A DNA stretch of 64,000 nucleotides, taken from Hyperoplus lanceolatus (Eukaryota > Chordata > Actinopteri > Uranoscopiformes > Ammodytidae). The translations under genes and the position numbers were made by a program. The stretch lies in contig CM049398.1 of the NCBI GenBank assembly GCA_026929865.2, positions 23,741,501-23,805,500 on the forward strand, written 5' to 3'. Numbering within the stretch: position 1 is the first letter of the stretch; each line of letters starts with the position of its first letter. Below the pieces are notes generated by a model, which saw only the letters and a list, made by a program, of their open reading frames with translations, did no database searches and was not told the DNA's origin. Shown one piece after another: positions 42,174-53,351 of the stretch.

Positions 42174-44723
42174 CAGTTTTTTCCGATTGCTAAAGCACAG
42201 TGGGCACAACTAAAACCTCATGTGCAAAACACTTAACACAGTGTGCACTACAGAAGTCCATGGGTTCCAAACTGTGTTTCATTTTTCATTCATTTCACGC
42301 AAAATGCATTCAGAAACCACATTGACCAAAACTCAAGAACTCTTCTCCCATTCATAAACAACAACCTGCAAAACACTGTGTATTTCTGGCAAAATGTTCA
42401 ATTGCTAAGACACTGTGCTCAAAACTCTTAGGAACTCATACAAAACAAAATATGGGATTATGCATTTACCTTATCGAAATGTGTTGAAATCGTAGGAGAA
42501 TATTACCAAGAATATTACCGATATGTAAAATAAAAAAGCTTATTGAATTTCAGCTAAAAGCACAAAACTTGAAAATAAAGTAGGCCTATAACAATTCTTT
42601 TTTTTTACAGTTTTTGCCAAATGCTTACACACATGTTGCAGAATTTGTCTCACTGTATTCAAAACTCATAGGAGCACATTCAAAACAGAGTGATGGCTTC
42701 TGGCATTAGCCATATTGAAATGTATTGCAAATCTTAGTAGAATATTACCAATATATAAAATAAAATACACAGCTGATGACAATTTCTAGTTACTGTTGGA
42801 CCTATAAAAAGGGACAGGATCACAATTTAGATCTCTTGGGAAAAAATGGATCCAGAAAGACAGGTCGGTGTTCAGAGAAGGGTGCCCGGGAGAGTCATGA
42901 TGCGAGGAGGACCAGGAAGAGGAAGAGGGAGAGGTAGAGGAAGAGGACAAGGAAGAGCAAGAGCTGCTATCTCTGATGAGATCAGGGCCACCATTATTGA
43001 CCATTTGGTCAACCATGGTCTCTCAATGACTGAGGCAGGTTTACGGATCCAACCAAATATCACACGATCGTGGCATCAATTGTTCAAATTTTCCGGGAAA
43101 CCAACAGGTAAGATCTGCATTCCTATAGTACAGTAAATGATGAACTGAATTCCTGTAACTAGGCCTAGGCCTATGTAAAGAGTATTTTTAGTTGTTCTTG
43201 CTAAATGTGTTTTATAATATTGATATTTTTCTATTTTATACAATAGGATCCAAAGATTGCCTCCCACTGGAGGAAGAGGCAGAATATTTACTGATGCGCA
43301 GGAAATAGCAATTGTTGACATGGTTGTTGCCAACAATGCTATAAAACTGTGGGAAATTAAAGAGAGAGTGCTGGCAGACGATGAGATCTTTGTAGATATC
43401 AATTCAGTCAGCACTAATACAATTGCCAGAATCCTAAAGAAACGTCAGGTACGAATGAAGCAGCTGTACAAAGTGCCCTTTGACAGTGACCGGGTGAATT
43501 TGCTCAGGTACCAATATGTCCAGGTAAGATGTCTAAATGGTACATATGCAGCTATGAACTGTACTGTAATGTGAATACAGGTACATCTAACTGTACAATA
43601 CTGTAACTAAAATGGTGTATTTACTGTATTTCAGAGTGCAATTTAGATTGACGCCAGGCAGACAGCCCATTCCTTAATTGTTGTGGATGAGGCTGGTTTC
43701 AACCTAGCAAAAACGCGACGCAGGGGAAGAAACGTCATTGGGCGAAGAGCAACGGTGAATGTCCCTGGCCAGCGAGGGGCCAACATCACAATGTGCGCAG
43801 CTATTTCTACCGAGGGTGTGCTGCTCCACAAACCCCTGATTGGCCCCTATAACACAGCCAGGCTCATTGCCTTCCTAGATGAGCTACACGATCAGCTTGT
43901 GCCAGCAGGCAGAAGAAGGAATGCTCCTGTTTTTGTTGTGGTATGGGACAATGTAGCTTTCCACCACGCTATCGCAGTGAGAGAGTGGTTTGCTGCATAT
44001 CCAAGGATGACAAACCTCTACCTGCCTCCATACTCCCCTTTCCTCAACCCCATAGAGGAATTCTTCTCTGCTTGGAGGTGGAAGGTCTATGACCACCTGC
44101 CACACGACCAAATGACCTTGCTAGAGGCCATGAATGCCGCCTGTGGGCAAACGTCTCCCGAGGACTGCCAGGGGTGGATAAGGCATGCCCGTCGATATTT
44201 CCCTCCGTGTCTTGCAACGGAGAATATACGCTGCGACGTCGATGAAAACATGTGGCCCAATGAGGAAGATAGGCAGGATTAGATACTTTGAAAGTGACAC
44301 AATTTAAGTTTTTTTGTTTGATTTTTTTATAGCCCTGAAACTACTGAAATTCAATAAGCTTTTTTATTTTACATATCGGTAATATTCTTGGTAATATTCT
44401 CCTACGATTTCAACACATTTCGATAAGGTAAATGCATAATCCCATATTTTGTTTTGTATGAGTTCCTAAGAGTTTTGAGCACAGTGTCTTAGCAATTGAA
44501 CATTTTGCCAGAAATACACAGTGTTTTGCAGGTTGTTGTCTATGAATGGTAGAAGAGTTCTTGAGTTTTGGTAAATGTGGTTATTGTATGCATTTTGTGT
44601 GAAATAAATGAAAAATGAAACACAGTTTGGAACACATGGACTTCTGTAGTGCACACTGTGTTAAGAGTTTTGCACATGTGGTTTTAGTTGTGCCCACTGT
44701 GCTTTAGCAATCGGAAAAAACTG
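42174..44723 (+). mobile_element. IS630/Tc1-type DDE element, copy Z2 (both ends)
   Basis: It begins CAGTTTTTTCCGATTGCTAA and ends with the inverse, each next to TA (42172-42173, 44724-44725). The inverted repeats extend about 380 bases (42174-42550 and 44343-44723). A second motif, ACAGTTTTTGCCAAATGCTT at 42616, resembles the end of a related family and may be a small insertion or an older end. Confidence 0.85.
42846..44282 (+). pseudogene. DDE_3-type transposase gene, three exons, 4-base deletion in exon 1 (Z2)
   Basis: The layout equals Z1: exon 1 42846-43107, exon 2 43247-43523, exon 3 43647-44282. Exon 3 is fully open for 199 codons from DEAGFN to the stop and has all three catalytic residues: VDEAGFN, VVWDNVAFHH and, 35 residues on, the first glutamate of LNPIEEFF. 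Exon 1 lacks four bases (near 43069) relative to Z1, shifting frame in the helix-turn-helix. Exon 2 lacks six bases relative to Z1 (in frame, residues after KVPF). A promoter-like CCTATAAAAAGG lies about 50 bases before the ATG (near 42800). Thus the catalytic part is intact while the DNA-binding part is broken, the opposite of Z1. Confidence 0.8.
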
Positions 44724-44725
44724 TA

Positions 44726-45464
44726 TTATCTTAATGGGGGGGGGGGTATTTTGTTTTAGCTGAGTTAAATCTTCCTCTCTTCTCTTCTCTTCTCCTCCCC
44801 TCTCTTCTGTTTTGCCTCTCGTTCGTATTCGTGTAGAGTCGGTAAACTCCGGCGGTGGCTTGTTGCTTTAAACATTGCCGCCGTAAAGGATTATGGGATA
44901 CCACTATCTCCTTTCCTTTAGCATAGGTTGGTCAGGAGTAACCTATGCTAAAGGAGGGTTAAAGGATGAATCGAGGCTCCTTTCCTATGCCTTTCCTAAG
45001 CATTTTGGGAGTACTTCCGGTTCATCTCGATAGGAAAGGAAATTTCCTATGCAAAAAAAAGTTTTCGGATAGGCCCTTACTGTCTCACAAAGGAGCTGAG
45101 CTCACCTGAGGTCTATGTGTAATGCTAAGGCTCACACTGATTGGTATTATATTAGCTTTATTTTTTATTTTTCATGTGTGTGAATCTGTGTGCTTTTCCA
45201 ATTTTAGTTGTGTTTTGTATTTTAAATAGATGTGTTTTCCAAAGGATTGCAGGTGATTTCCTCTTTGACCAATGTGTCTTATGTAAAACACTGTGTAGTG
45301 TTTTGCAAAAAGTGTGTTGGAGAATTTCAAACACAGTGCAAAGCACGTATTGTGTTTGTAGGGTTGGTGCTCGTGTTTAGGGCATGGTCACCAAAGTTAG
45401 AGGTTGTGATGCTTTGGGCCTAGCAACCACTATTAGTGTGTAAGCATTAGGCAAAAACTGTAAC
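44726..45464. other. Repeat-derived interval with a hairpin and a related element end
   Basis: A perfect 15-base inverted repeat (CCTTTAGCATAGGTT) lies at 44915-44954. The segment 44960-45075 has further CCTTTCCTATGC motifs typical of a MITE. GTGTGTAAGCATTAGGCAAAAACTG at the end (45436-45462) mirrors the motif at 42616 and is probably a terminus of another member of the DDE cluster. No gene is present. Confidence 0.5.
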
Positions 45465-45859
45465 TTTACAGTAGGCTAGTATATACATATTTCAAGAAGT
45501 CTGTATGATATTTTTAAATTCAAAAACCTTACAAAGTTCTAAAAACATCTGTGTTTTGCATAAAGCACATCCACGTGCTGTTGCTGCTTTCAAATGAGTA
45601 ATTCAAATGGTGCATGTGTGTACCATCTTGATGCTAAAAACTGTTTTGAAAAGGGATTGTTAGGTTTAGTTTCAAGAGATTCCTTTTTCCAGGGCTGTAA
45701 AACATACTAAAAACAAAAAAAACTAAATGTAATAGTGTATAATCTCTCATACAGAGTGGGTGAGAACTGTTAGGTTCCTCCCTATCTTCAGTATTGAGCC
45801 TCACATTTTACAGTGATAAACATTGTATCTTGCGTGTATTTTCTTTTTCTCTGTATGAA

Positions 45860-46389
45860 GGTATGTTTAGGGCAGCAAACCAGTCTGAGATTCAGTGGAA
45901 AGCCACATTATCCCTGACAACTACAAAACAGGAGAGTTTCTTGCCCTTCGATTTCTATCCAGGCGGAACAATTACGTAAAATAATAATTGTAATATTTTA
46001 TTTTCAAGTTCCGTGCTTTTAGCTGAAATTCAATAAGCAATTTATTTTACAAATTAGTCATATTATTGGTACTATTCTTCCACAACTTCAATAAGGTAAA
46101 AGTAGAATCCAATATTTTGTTTTGAATGAGTTCCTAAGAGTTTTGAAAACAGTGTCTTAGCAATTGAACATTTTGCCAGAAATACACAGTGTTTTGCAGG
46201 TTGTTGTCTATGAATGGTAGAAGAGCTCTTGAGTTTTGGTACATGTGGTTACTGTATGCATTTTGTGTGAAATGAATGAAAAATGAAACAGTTTGGAACA
46301 CATGGACTTCTGTAGTGCACACTGTGTTAAGAGTTTTGCACATGTGGTTTTAGTTGTGCCCATTGTGCTTTAGCAAACGGAAAAAAACT
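45860..46389 (-). mobile_element. IS630/Tc1-type DDE element, old deleted copy
   Basis: Positions 45979-46389 match the ~380-base terminal repeat of Z2 with many differences, ending …GGAAAAAAACTG before TA. Just inside, 45870-45960 on the minus strand is recognisable as the WDNVAFHH-to-WFAAYP region of the transposase, with stops. The DNA-binding exons are deleted. Confidence 0.7.
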
Positions 46390-46391
46390 GT

Positions 46392-47017
46392 AATAGAAAC
46401 AATGCAAATGGAAATTAAATATATTGCCTTAAGTGAATCTACACTAAATCATTCTGCTGTAATGACGCATATTGTCGTTCCCCTGCCTGTTTCGGAAGAA
46501 ACAGTACATGTCTGTGTGTATGCATGTGGATACACATGCATACACATGGAGATGCACTTGGATATTTGCAAGATCCAAATGTGTAGAATTGTCTATGTTC
46601 ATTTCTTATGGAGCATAATTATTTGTAACACCTTGGGACGAATCACTAGATGATTATAAAAGCAATCCTACAATTACTCCTTTTTTTCTGTGAGCCCCTG
46701 TGACTTGGTGTAGAGATGTACACTTGTAGAAAAATGTTGAGACGTACATATTTCATTTTTGGCTCGAGGCAATGGATTTCATATGCAACCCTCGCCTCTG
46801 ATTATTTTGGAATAATCACTCCATTACATGAACATGTCTCCGAGGCATAGTCTGTGTAGCGTGTTTCCTCAAATAAATATATTTTTTTACTTGAACCAAT
46901 AATTTTTTTTCATATGAGGCAAACTATGAATATTCTCTCGCCACTGGAAATCAGAGTTATCTAAATGATAGTGTTGACAAAGGAAATGTCCAAAACAATT
47001 TAAAAACCACGATACTG
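46392..47017. other. Unique non-coding interval with a hairpin
   Basis: No gene was recognised. A perfect 14-base inverted repeat (TGTGTATGCATGTG) with a 4-base loop is at 46515-46546. Confidence 0.6.
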
Positions 47018-47020
47018 TTA

Positions 47021-48049
47021 AGGTGTATTCACACATGCCGTGTTTAGTTCGGTTGAAACGAACTCAAGATGCACTTCTGCCTTCGGTGCGCATCTTTCAG
47101 GCAGGTGTGAATACAGCAATCGCACTCGGGGGCGGACCAAACAAACGCTCCGAGACCCAGCTGAAGAGGTAGTCTCGGTGCGTTTCCAAACGCACTCTGC
47201 TGCAGTTCGTTTGTGGTGTGAATTTGTCCGGACTCGATCCGACCCAAATGCAGGAGGCACTGTGCCTTTTCTTTCTTTTCTTTTTTAATAAATAGCCGTC
47301 AGCTTCACATTATGGGAAAGTGTTGTTGTCGCCATTGTTAGGACGATAAGTTGTGGTTTGACCGGGAGCCCAGAACAATATATTACATTTGATCGAGAGG
47401 ACACGTAAACATGCCGAATGTGTTCAGCGATCAGATGAAGGAGAGGGGAGCGTCTCCCGCACAGTGCCAACAGGTTCACACTGCGCAAGAAGTGTGTGTT
47501 TTTATTTTGCTTCCCATGTAGCCTACGGGACCGTCAATACTGTCCCGTGTCAGTTTGGAGCTGAACTGCGCCGACCCAGCTGATACACAGCTTAATCAGA
47601 TGAGTGTCAGCTTGAGCCTATTCTTCTCGTGTGATGCGCGTCCAGCACCAACAATACAGTAAAAATGATGTTTCACATTGTAGGCTACAAGCCACATAAC
47701 GTGGCATTGACATAGGGCTACGTATTATAACCATATGAAACAACAATAATTTGATGTTTTTCCTCTGTATTTATAGGTTAGATGTAGGCCATTTTATTAT
47801 TTTTAACCCCATATTATATCAATTATATATTTCGCAGTTTTAACTTCGTGCTTCCTGTTTCTCTCCACCCCAGAATGTCTGTCCAATGAATGAATGACCT
47901 CAGATCATGTGTGGTTTTGCTTCGTAATGCTGGTTCACTTGCAAAAGGGGCAATATGAAAGTGGACCACACCAAACAAAAAAATCAAAACTCTCTTTGGT
48001 CTGGACCAAAGCAAGTGAACTAGCGGACTTTCCCAGTGTGAATACACCC
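47021..48049. mobile_element. Harbinger-like non-autonomous DNA element
   Basis: The ends are inverted copies of (A/G)GGTGTATTCACA, flanked by TTA on both sides (47018-47020, 48050-48052). A three-base TTA/TAA duplication is characteristic of Harbinger elements. Just inside both ends are GGTCCGGAC/GGACCAAA-type motifs. No transposase or Myb-like frame is seen. Confidence 0.7.
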
Positions 48050-48220
48050 TTAGTTTTGGATATATTACAGCCGGAGGACATTATCTCACAAAACTGCAAA
48101 CAACTGATGAATGTCAATGTAAAAAACTGTCGATCAAATGCAGTTTTACACAAATATATCACATTCTACAATAACACTTTGTTAATATTAGGATAAAAAC
48201 GATAAGATATGCCTTTATTC

Positions 48221-48818
48221 TAGCCTGGCGCTACCAGACCATCGTACTTCATTTCATTTGTACAGAAGGTCTGGAAGTGCTGTAATTGGCAAACGTTCAC
48301 TCACTTGGAGGCGGGTGTCTGTTGAAGTTTAAAACTATTGGATCTGCGCAGTGCCACTCTGGATTATCCAACCAATCGCATAACGTTTGGTCGTGAGCCG
48401 GCTGTTGACTGTGCGTTCAGGGAACTCGGAAATTTCCGTCTTCACTACATATTGTAGTCTATGGATCTACCGGTACCTGGCAACGGTAACTTGCTAGAGC
48501 CTAACGTTTAATTATTTGGATGTGAAAGGTTTTAGGCGTCCATACTTTCCCGAGCAGATGCACTGGAACACAGACAGGTCGGAACTCGGAACTAACAAGT
48601 CGGAAGTTTCCGAATTCCGAGCGTAAGGGAACGCAGCATTCAACTGCAACTGGAGCGCGACTTCGACCCTCATCGTTCTCAGCCACTTCTTCTGTTCGCT
48701 GATTGGATACTCAGAAATCTGTTCGGAAAAATCTCACTAATACGCCCCACCACCAGACTGACTGCTGAAGGGAAAATGAAATTTGGGTGGAAGTAGGTAG
48801 GCGGGCGGAGCCAGGCTA
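48221..48818. mobile_element. Short DNA element with a 9-base target duplication
   Basis: It starts TAGCCTGG and ends CCAGGCTA and is bordered by CCTTTATTC on both sides (48212-48220, 48819-48827). A 9-base duplication fits Mutator-like elements better than hAT (8), but the superfamily is not fixed. The interior is GC-rich with no transposase. Confidence 0.75.
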
Positions 48819-49128
48819 CCTTTATTCTTCCGACAGTGGGTGAATGTACAGTGTAGCAAAGGTATACAGTGCAATGGTAGAGTGAAAGACATAACAGAAT
48901 TATGCAAACGTATCAGAAAAACATAAAAAAAACAGACAGCCAGATAATAAAAGAGAATAAATTGCACATGGTGACAATGAACACTGATATTGCACATGTA
49001 AACAAGTGATATTTCACATGGTGTGGAAGGACCTGTGGTATTTCTACTGTTATTATCATAAGCCAAGTTTATGTGTCTAAAACATCTCTAAACCTTCAGC
49101 CTCAATGATGTATTTTTATATATACTGG

Positions 49129-49374
49129 TGTTATGTGCCATCTGTGCCTTGTTTTACAGTGCTCCTTCAGCCCCTCCCTCACCTCGTTGACTGCCACCTG
49201 TGCTGCCTATTTAAGCCTGGAGGCTTAATTGACTGTCACTCTCTCCAGCCATGGCCGGCAGCATAGCTCCCATTCACCTTTTTGTTAAACCTTTTGTTAC
49301 AATAAACTCACTTTTCTTACGCCTTGACCTGGTTTTGACGGTTAATTGTTGCTTCCTTGAGCCGGGTTGTAACA
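49129..49374 (+). repeat. Gypsy 5' LTR
   Basis: It runs from TGTTATGTGCC to GGGTTGTAACA. A polyadenylation-like AATAAA is at 49302-49307. The internal sequence starts with TATTGGGGCCTCG, where a primer-binding site would lie. Confidence 0.9.
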
Positions 49375-49621
49375 TATTGGGGCCTCGCCGATCTGGAGTT
49401 TTTTTGTTGAGTTAATGTGTTTCTCTTTGTCCCCTAGACAAACTTTGTATACTTTGGGTGGTGTTTGGCAGTGTGGCTATGAGTAGTGGTTTTCGAGGAT
49501 ATCCTGGGTGGGGGCCTAGAGCTTCAGAGCTGGTTCGTTTGCTGGTTGATAAGTCTAGAGCTTCGAGCCCGGTACGCCTCAAGAAGACAGTTAGGTTTAG
49601 TTTAAAGATAGGCAGGTACCA

Positions 49622-50840
49622 GGGGCCTATTGCATAAAAGTGGAATAAAGACATCCAGGATGATTGATAAAGCCAGCCTTGACAAAGTCTAGCCTGGGCA
49701 CTTTGGATTAGTCAATTGCATAAATGCCAATGCAGGATGTAAAGGGGCTGCTTTGTCAAGCCAGGTGTAAGTCATTCTGTTAAGTGCCAGCCCACAGCTT
49801 TCAGAAGTAGACCCAAAGATCGAACACAGATTTACTGATGGAAAAATGGAAAAGACGGACCATTTTCCCACAATGCCTTGCTAGTTTAAACCATAAGTCA
49901 GGGGGCAGTTCATTTCATATAGGAGATGTATTCTCTGCCAACTGTTCTTGATGTCCCTGCATTGTTTTATGATAAAATAGTTGACAGTGAGCAGTCTGCA
50001 GGTGCATCTAAAAAATTGAATATCATGGAAAGTCCATTCAAAAAGTGAAACTTTCATAGATTAATTACACAAAGTGAAATATGTCAGGCCTTTTTTTGGA
50101 TGATTGATAGATCATGGAATAAAAAAAATCCAGTATCTCAAAATATTAGAATGTTACATACAACCAATCAGAAAAAGGATTTATAATACAGAAATGTCGA
50201 GCTTCTGAATAGTATGTTTATTCTAGATTAATTTCACTTCATGTGTAATGAATTTCTAGAATATATTTAAGTTTCACTTTTTGAATTAAATTACAGAAAT
50301 AAGGAATTTTTCATTGATACTGAATTGTTTTAGATGCACCTTGATATAGTTATAAGTACAAAGTGATTGTATTTGACCCACACTTGCAACGTCATCTGCC
50401 ATCGATAATCAATTGTATAAATATAGCCTGCAATATGAACAGACTATCACATAAATTATTATAATTTATATCATTGCATCTTAATCTAATTATAAATGGT
50501 TCAGGTTAAATAAAAAAAAAAAAAAACTATTTAACTAAATGACAATGCAGTCTTTTATGTGGTACCTTTTTAAAACAGGCAAATGAAAATAAAGCAATAC
50601 ACAGAAGATCATGGAATAACTGTTAAACACCTTGATTTCAGATCGGAGTGACAGCTGACTGAGCCAATCAAGCAACAGAATAAGTTTAGCCTGGTCCCGA
50701 CCAGGCTAAATGTAAAGGATAAATCTTCATGGTAACTTATGTCCCTCCGCTTTTATGCAACCGGATCAAGGCTAACGCAAGCCATGATAACTGAAATATC
50801 CTAGGTTAATCCCTTATCCTAGTTTTATGCAATAGGCCCC
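49622..50840. mobile_element. DNA element in the Gypsy leader, GGCCTATTGCATAAAA termini
   Basis: The ends are inverted copies of GGCCTATTGCATAAAA with CCAGG-like flanks on both sides; the exact duplication is ambiguous because the ends themselves are G/C-rich. No transposase is identifiable; a 60-codon minus-strand frame at 49689-49871 has no known domain. The end sequence resembles ISL2EU/Harbinger-type repeats, but this is a weak assignment. A smaller element is nested at 50000-50341. Confidence 0.65.
50000..50341. mobile_element. MITE with AGGTGCATCTAAAA termini
   Basis: Inverted ends AGGTGCATCTAAAA and TTTTAGATGCACCT enclose 342 bases that include inverted AAAAAGTGAAACTTTCA-type motifs. 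It is a short repeat of a style common in fish. No coding capacity is present. Confidence 0.75.
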
Positions 50841-51452
50841 AGGGGGCTTGCTTTGATGATCTTTTGCACTCGGAGGCTTGCTCACTGTGCCCATCAGTGA
50901 ATTGATTTGTAATGTTAGCTGAGTTAGTGATTGCTTTATGGGGACAGTTGTGGTAATGTGTCCTGGATCCTAACTTTGTTTTTTTTCTGCAGCTTATGGA
51001 TGTGTCAAGTGGTGGTGTGTAACTTGACTTTGTAGGCTAGTTCTCCTGAGGTTGTGTTGCCTTAGTTTTGATTACCAGCAGGTTCTATTTTGGTAATAGT
51101 TTTGCATGGGTAATATTTTGTGCTACTTAGTAGTGGATGGGAGTTCTAGGCCTATTTCTGTGATCTTGGTTTAAAAAAAAAAAATTAGTAGAGATGATTT
51201 GTGACTAGCTGTAGTATTGGATAAGGTGTACACTGTGCATACTGGTTAAGTTGAAACCTTGTGTAAAAGCATTGGGGTATTTTGTTTGTTGTTTTTTTTT
51301 GACTAGTAAAGTTATCTACTATGGCAGCACCCACAGTTCTAGGTGACTTTATTAGCCCACCCTCGGAGGAGTTGCTATGTCAGCTTTCTAAAGAACAGCT
51401 CCTTAGCCTTGCCAGTCATTATGACATTGAGATTACCAGCAGTGATAAACAC

Positions 51453-52295
51453 TAGTGATGGGTCGAAATGTGCCGAGGCTTCGGAGCGTGTGTCGAGTAA
51501 TCCCGGAAGTTTTTGGTGAAGCGCGTATCGATGCTTGTATCGTTTAGGGCGAATCACGTGACTGATGACGTTCGAAGCCTTGTTTGTTCAAGAAGTGCTT
51601 CGGGTATTGTGGGTTAGTGTTGGCGATTTATTGGTTTGGGAGTGATGTAGACGTGGATGTTGTATCAACTTGCTGTGACTTTATTGTGCACTGCTGCCTC
51701 ATCTGTGCCATGTGAAAGAGTGTTCTCCAAAGCAGGAGAAGATGTTTCCAAAAGGGGAAATTGTCTGAACGGCCAGCACAGTGGAAAAATTGTTTCTCAA
51801 TAAAAATGAATCAAATCCTTAAGTTGCACAAGCACATTCACTGCCCCTTACCTTTTTATAACACTGCGACAGTTTGAAAATAAGTATTTCTGTCATTATG
51901 AGTAATTCAAAGTTTGACGAAAAATATTTATTGATAGATTTATTTATATGTTTTATCATGTTTCATACCCATAATAATACACCAATCAAAATATAAATTG
52001 TATTTAATTTATATGAATTAATAAATGAACAATAGGCTACATGAAATGCATTTATTAAGATGTATTGATTTGTTAACTTGTCAGTCACTCATTCCCATGG
52101 CTGCACTGTTACAGGACAGTATTGAGTTTATTGGAAATTGATAGAATTATCTGGCTATTTAACACTGTTTGACCAGCAGGGGGGGTTGTATTGTGTTCAA
52201 ATCGGTTCAAGTGATGCCTCGAGAAATGAACCTTTTTGTGAACCATTTGGCTTTAAGGCTTCAAGGCTTCAAAAAGCTTCATCTGATCATCACTA
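51453..52295 (+). mobile_element. hAT element inserted in gag
   Basis: Termini TAGTGATGGG… and …CATCACTA are bordered by ATAAACAC on both sides (51445-51452, 52296-52303), a perfect 8-base duplication. Excising the element and one duplicate joins gag codons in register (…SSD-KHIKD…). The interior keeps only a transposase C-terminus. Confidence 0.9.
51696..51803 (+). pseudogene. hAT transposase C-terminal dimerisation region remnant
   Basis: The frame reads ASSVPCERVFSKAGEDVSKR and ends at a TAA after about 35 codons. This is the conserved hATC motif (normally SVPSERVFSxAG…, needed for transposase dimerisation) with a serine-to-cysteine change. The catalytic core and BED finger are deleted, so the copy depends on a relative for movement. 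Confidence 0.85.
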
Positions 52296-53351
52296 ATAAA
52301 CACATTAAAGATAGTTTAAGAGAAGCACTTAAGGCCATTCTAGTAGAAAGAGGCGTTCTAAAGCCACCGTCTTCGCCAGCATATCAACAACTTGTTCTTC
52401 CTCAAATGTCAGATGCTGTGCTTGAGTTTAGGATGAAGGAGTTGGCTTTTCGAGAACGGCAACTAGAAAAAGAACTAGAGGATAAAGAAAAAGAGCGTAT
52501 TGATAGAGAGAGCGTATCCTCAAAGAAACGCAGATGCACTTAGAGCACAAGCGTTTCTTTAAAGAGCTTGAGTTTAAGCATGCTACTCTGAGCTCATCTA
52601 ATGCTGCCTCGTCTCAGTTTAATGTAGCAAGACACAAGACTAGTACCTCCATTTGCTGAGAAAAATGTTGAGAAGTACTTTGCTCATTTTGAACGGGTGG
52701 CCACCGTTTCAAAGTGGCTAATGCATGCCTGGACGTCACTTTTGCAAAGCGTTTTGGTGGGAAAAGCACAAGATGCGTACACTGCTTTAAGCATTGAGGA
52801 TACCGAGGACTATGAAAAAGTTAAAAGCGCTATTCTAGGAACTTATGAGCTTGTACCGGAGGTGTACCGCCAGCGGTTTAGAGGCCTCAGTAAACAGGAT
52901 GACCAAACTTATGTGGAGTTTGCGAGAGAGAAGGAGATCAGTTTTAGTTCTTGGTGCAGATCACAGAAAGTGGAAACTAAGGAGGATCTTAGACAATTAG
53001 TGCTGCTGGAGGACTTTAAAAATTGTCTGCCTAGTGCCGTGTGTAATTATCTCAATCAGCAAAAAGTAACCGCTCTTGATAAAGCTGCTGTTTTAGCAGA
53101 CAAGTTTGTATTGACAAACAAGGTAAACTTTGATGACGACCAAGGTGAGAGAAAAGGAAGGACTGATTTTAATAGACCTCGGTTTTCAAAGTCTCCTCCC
53201 CCGGTTTCTACAGCTTTCACTAGAAGGTCGGCTACTGTGAGTACTCCCTTGGAGAAGACTTGTTTTTATTGCAAGGAGAGTGGTCACTTTGTTGCCGATT
53301 GCCCTGTTTTGAGTAAGAAAGAAGAGTCCTATAAGCCTGTTGCCTTACTAA

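Noticed and set aside
42606-45464. A single element bounded by CAGTTTTTGCCAAATGC and its inverse
   Set aside because: These ends would enclose the right terminus and TA of Z2, so a simple insertion order is not possible; more likely ends of separate related copies.
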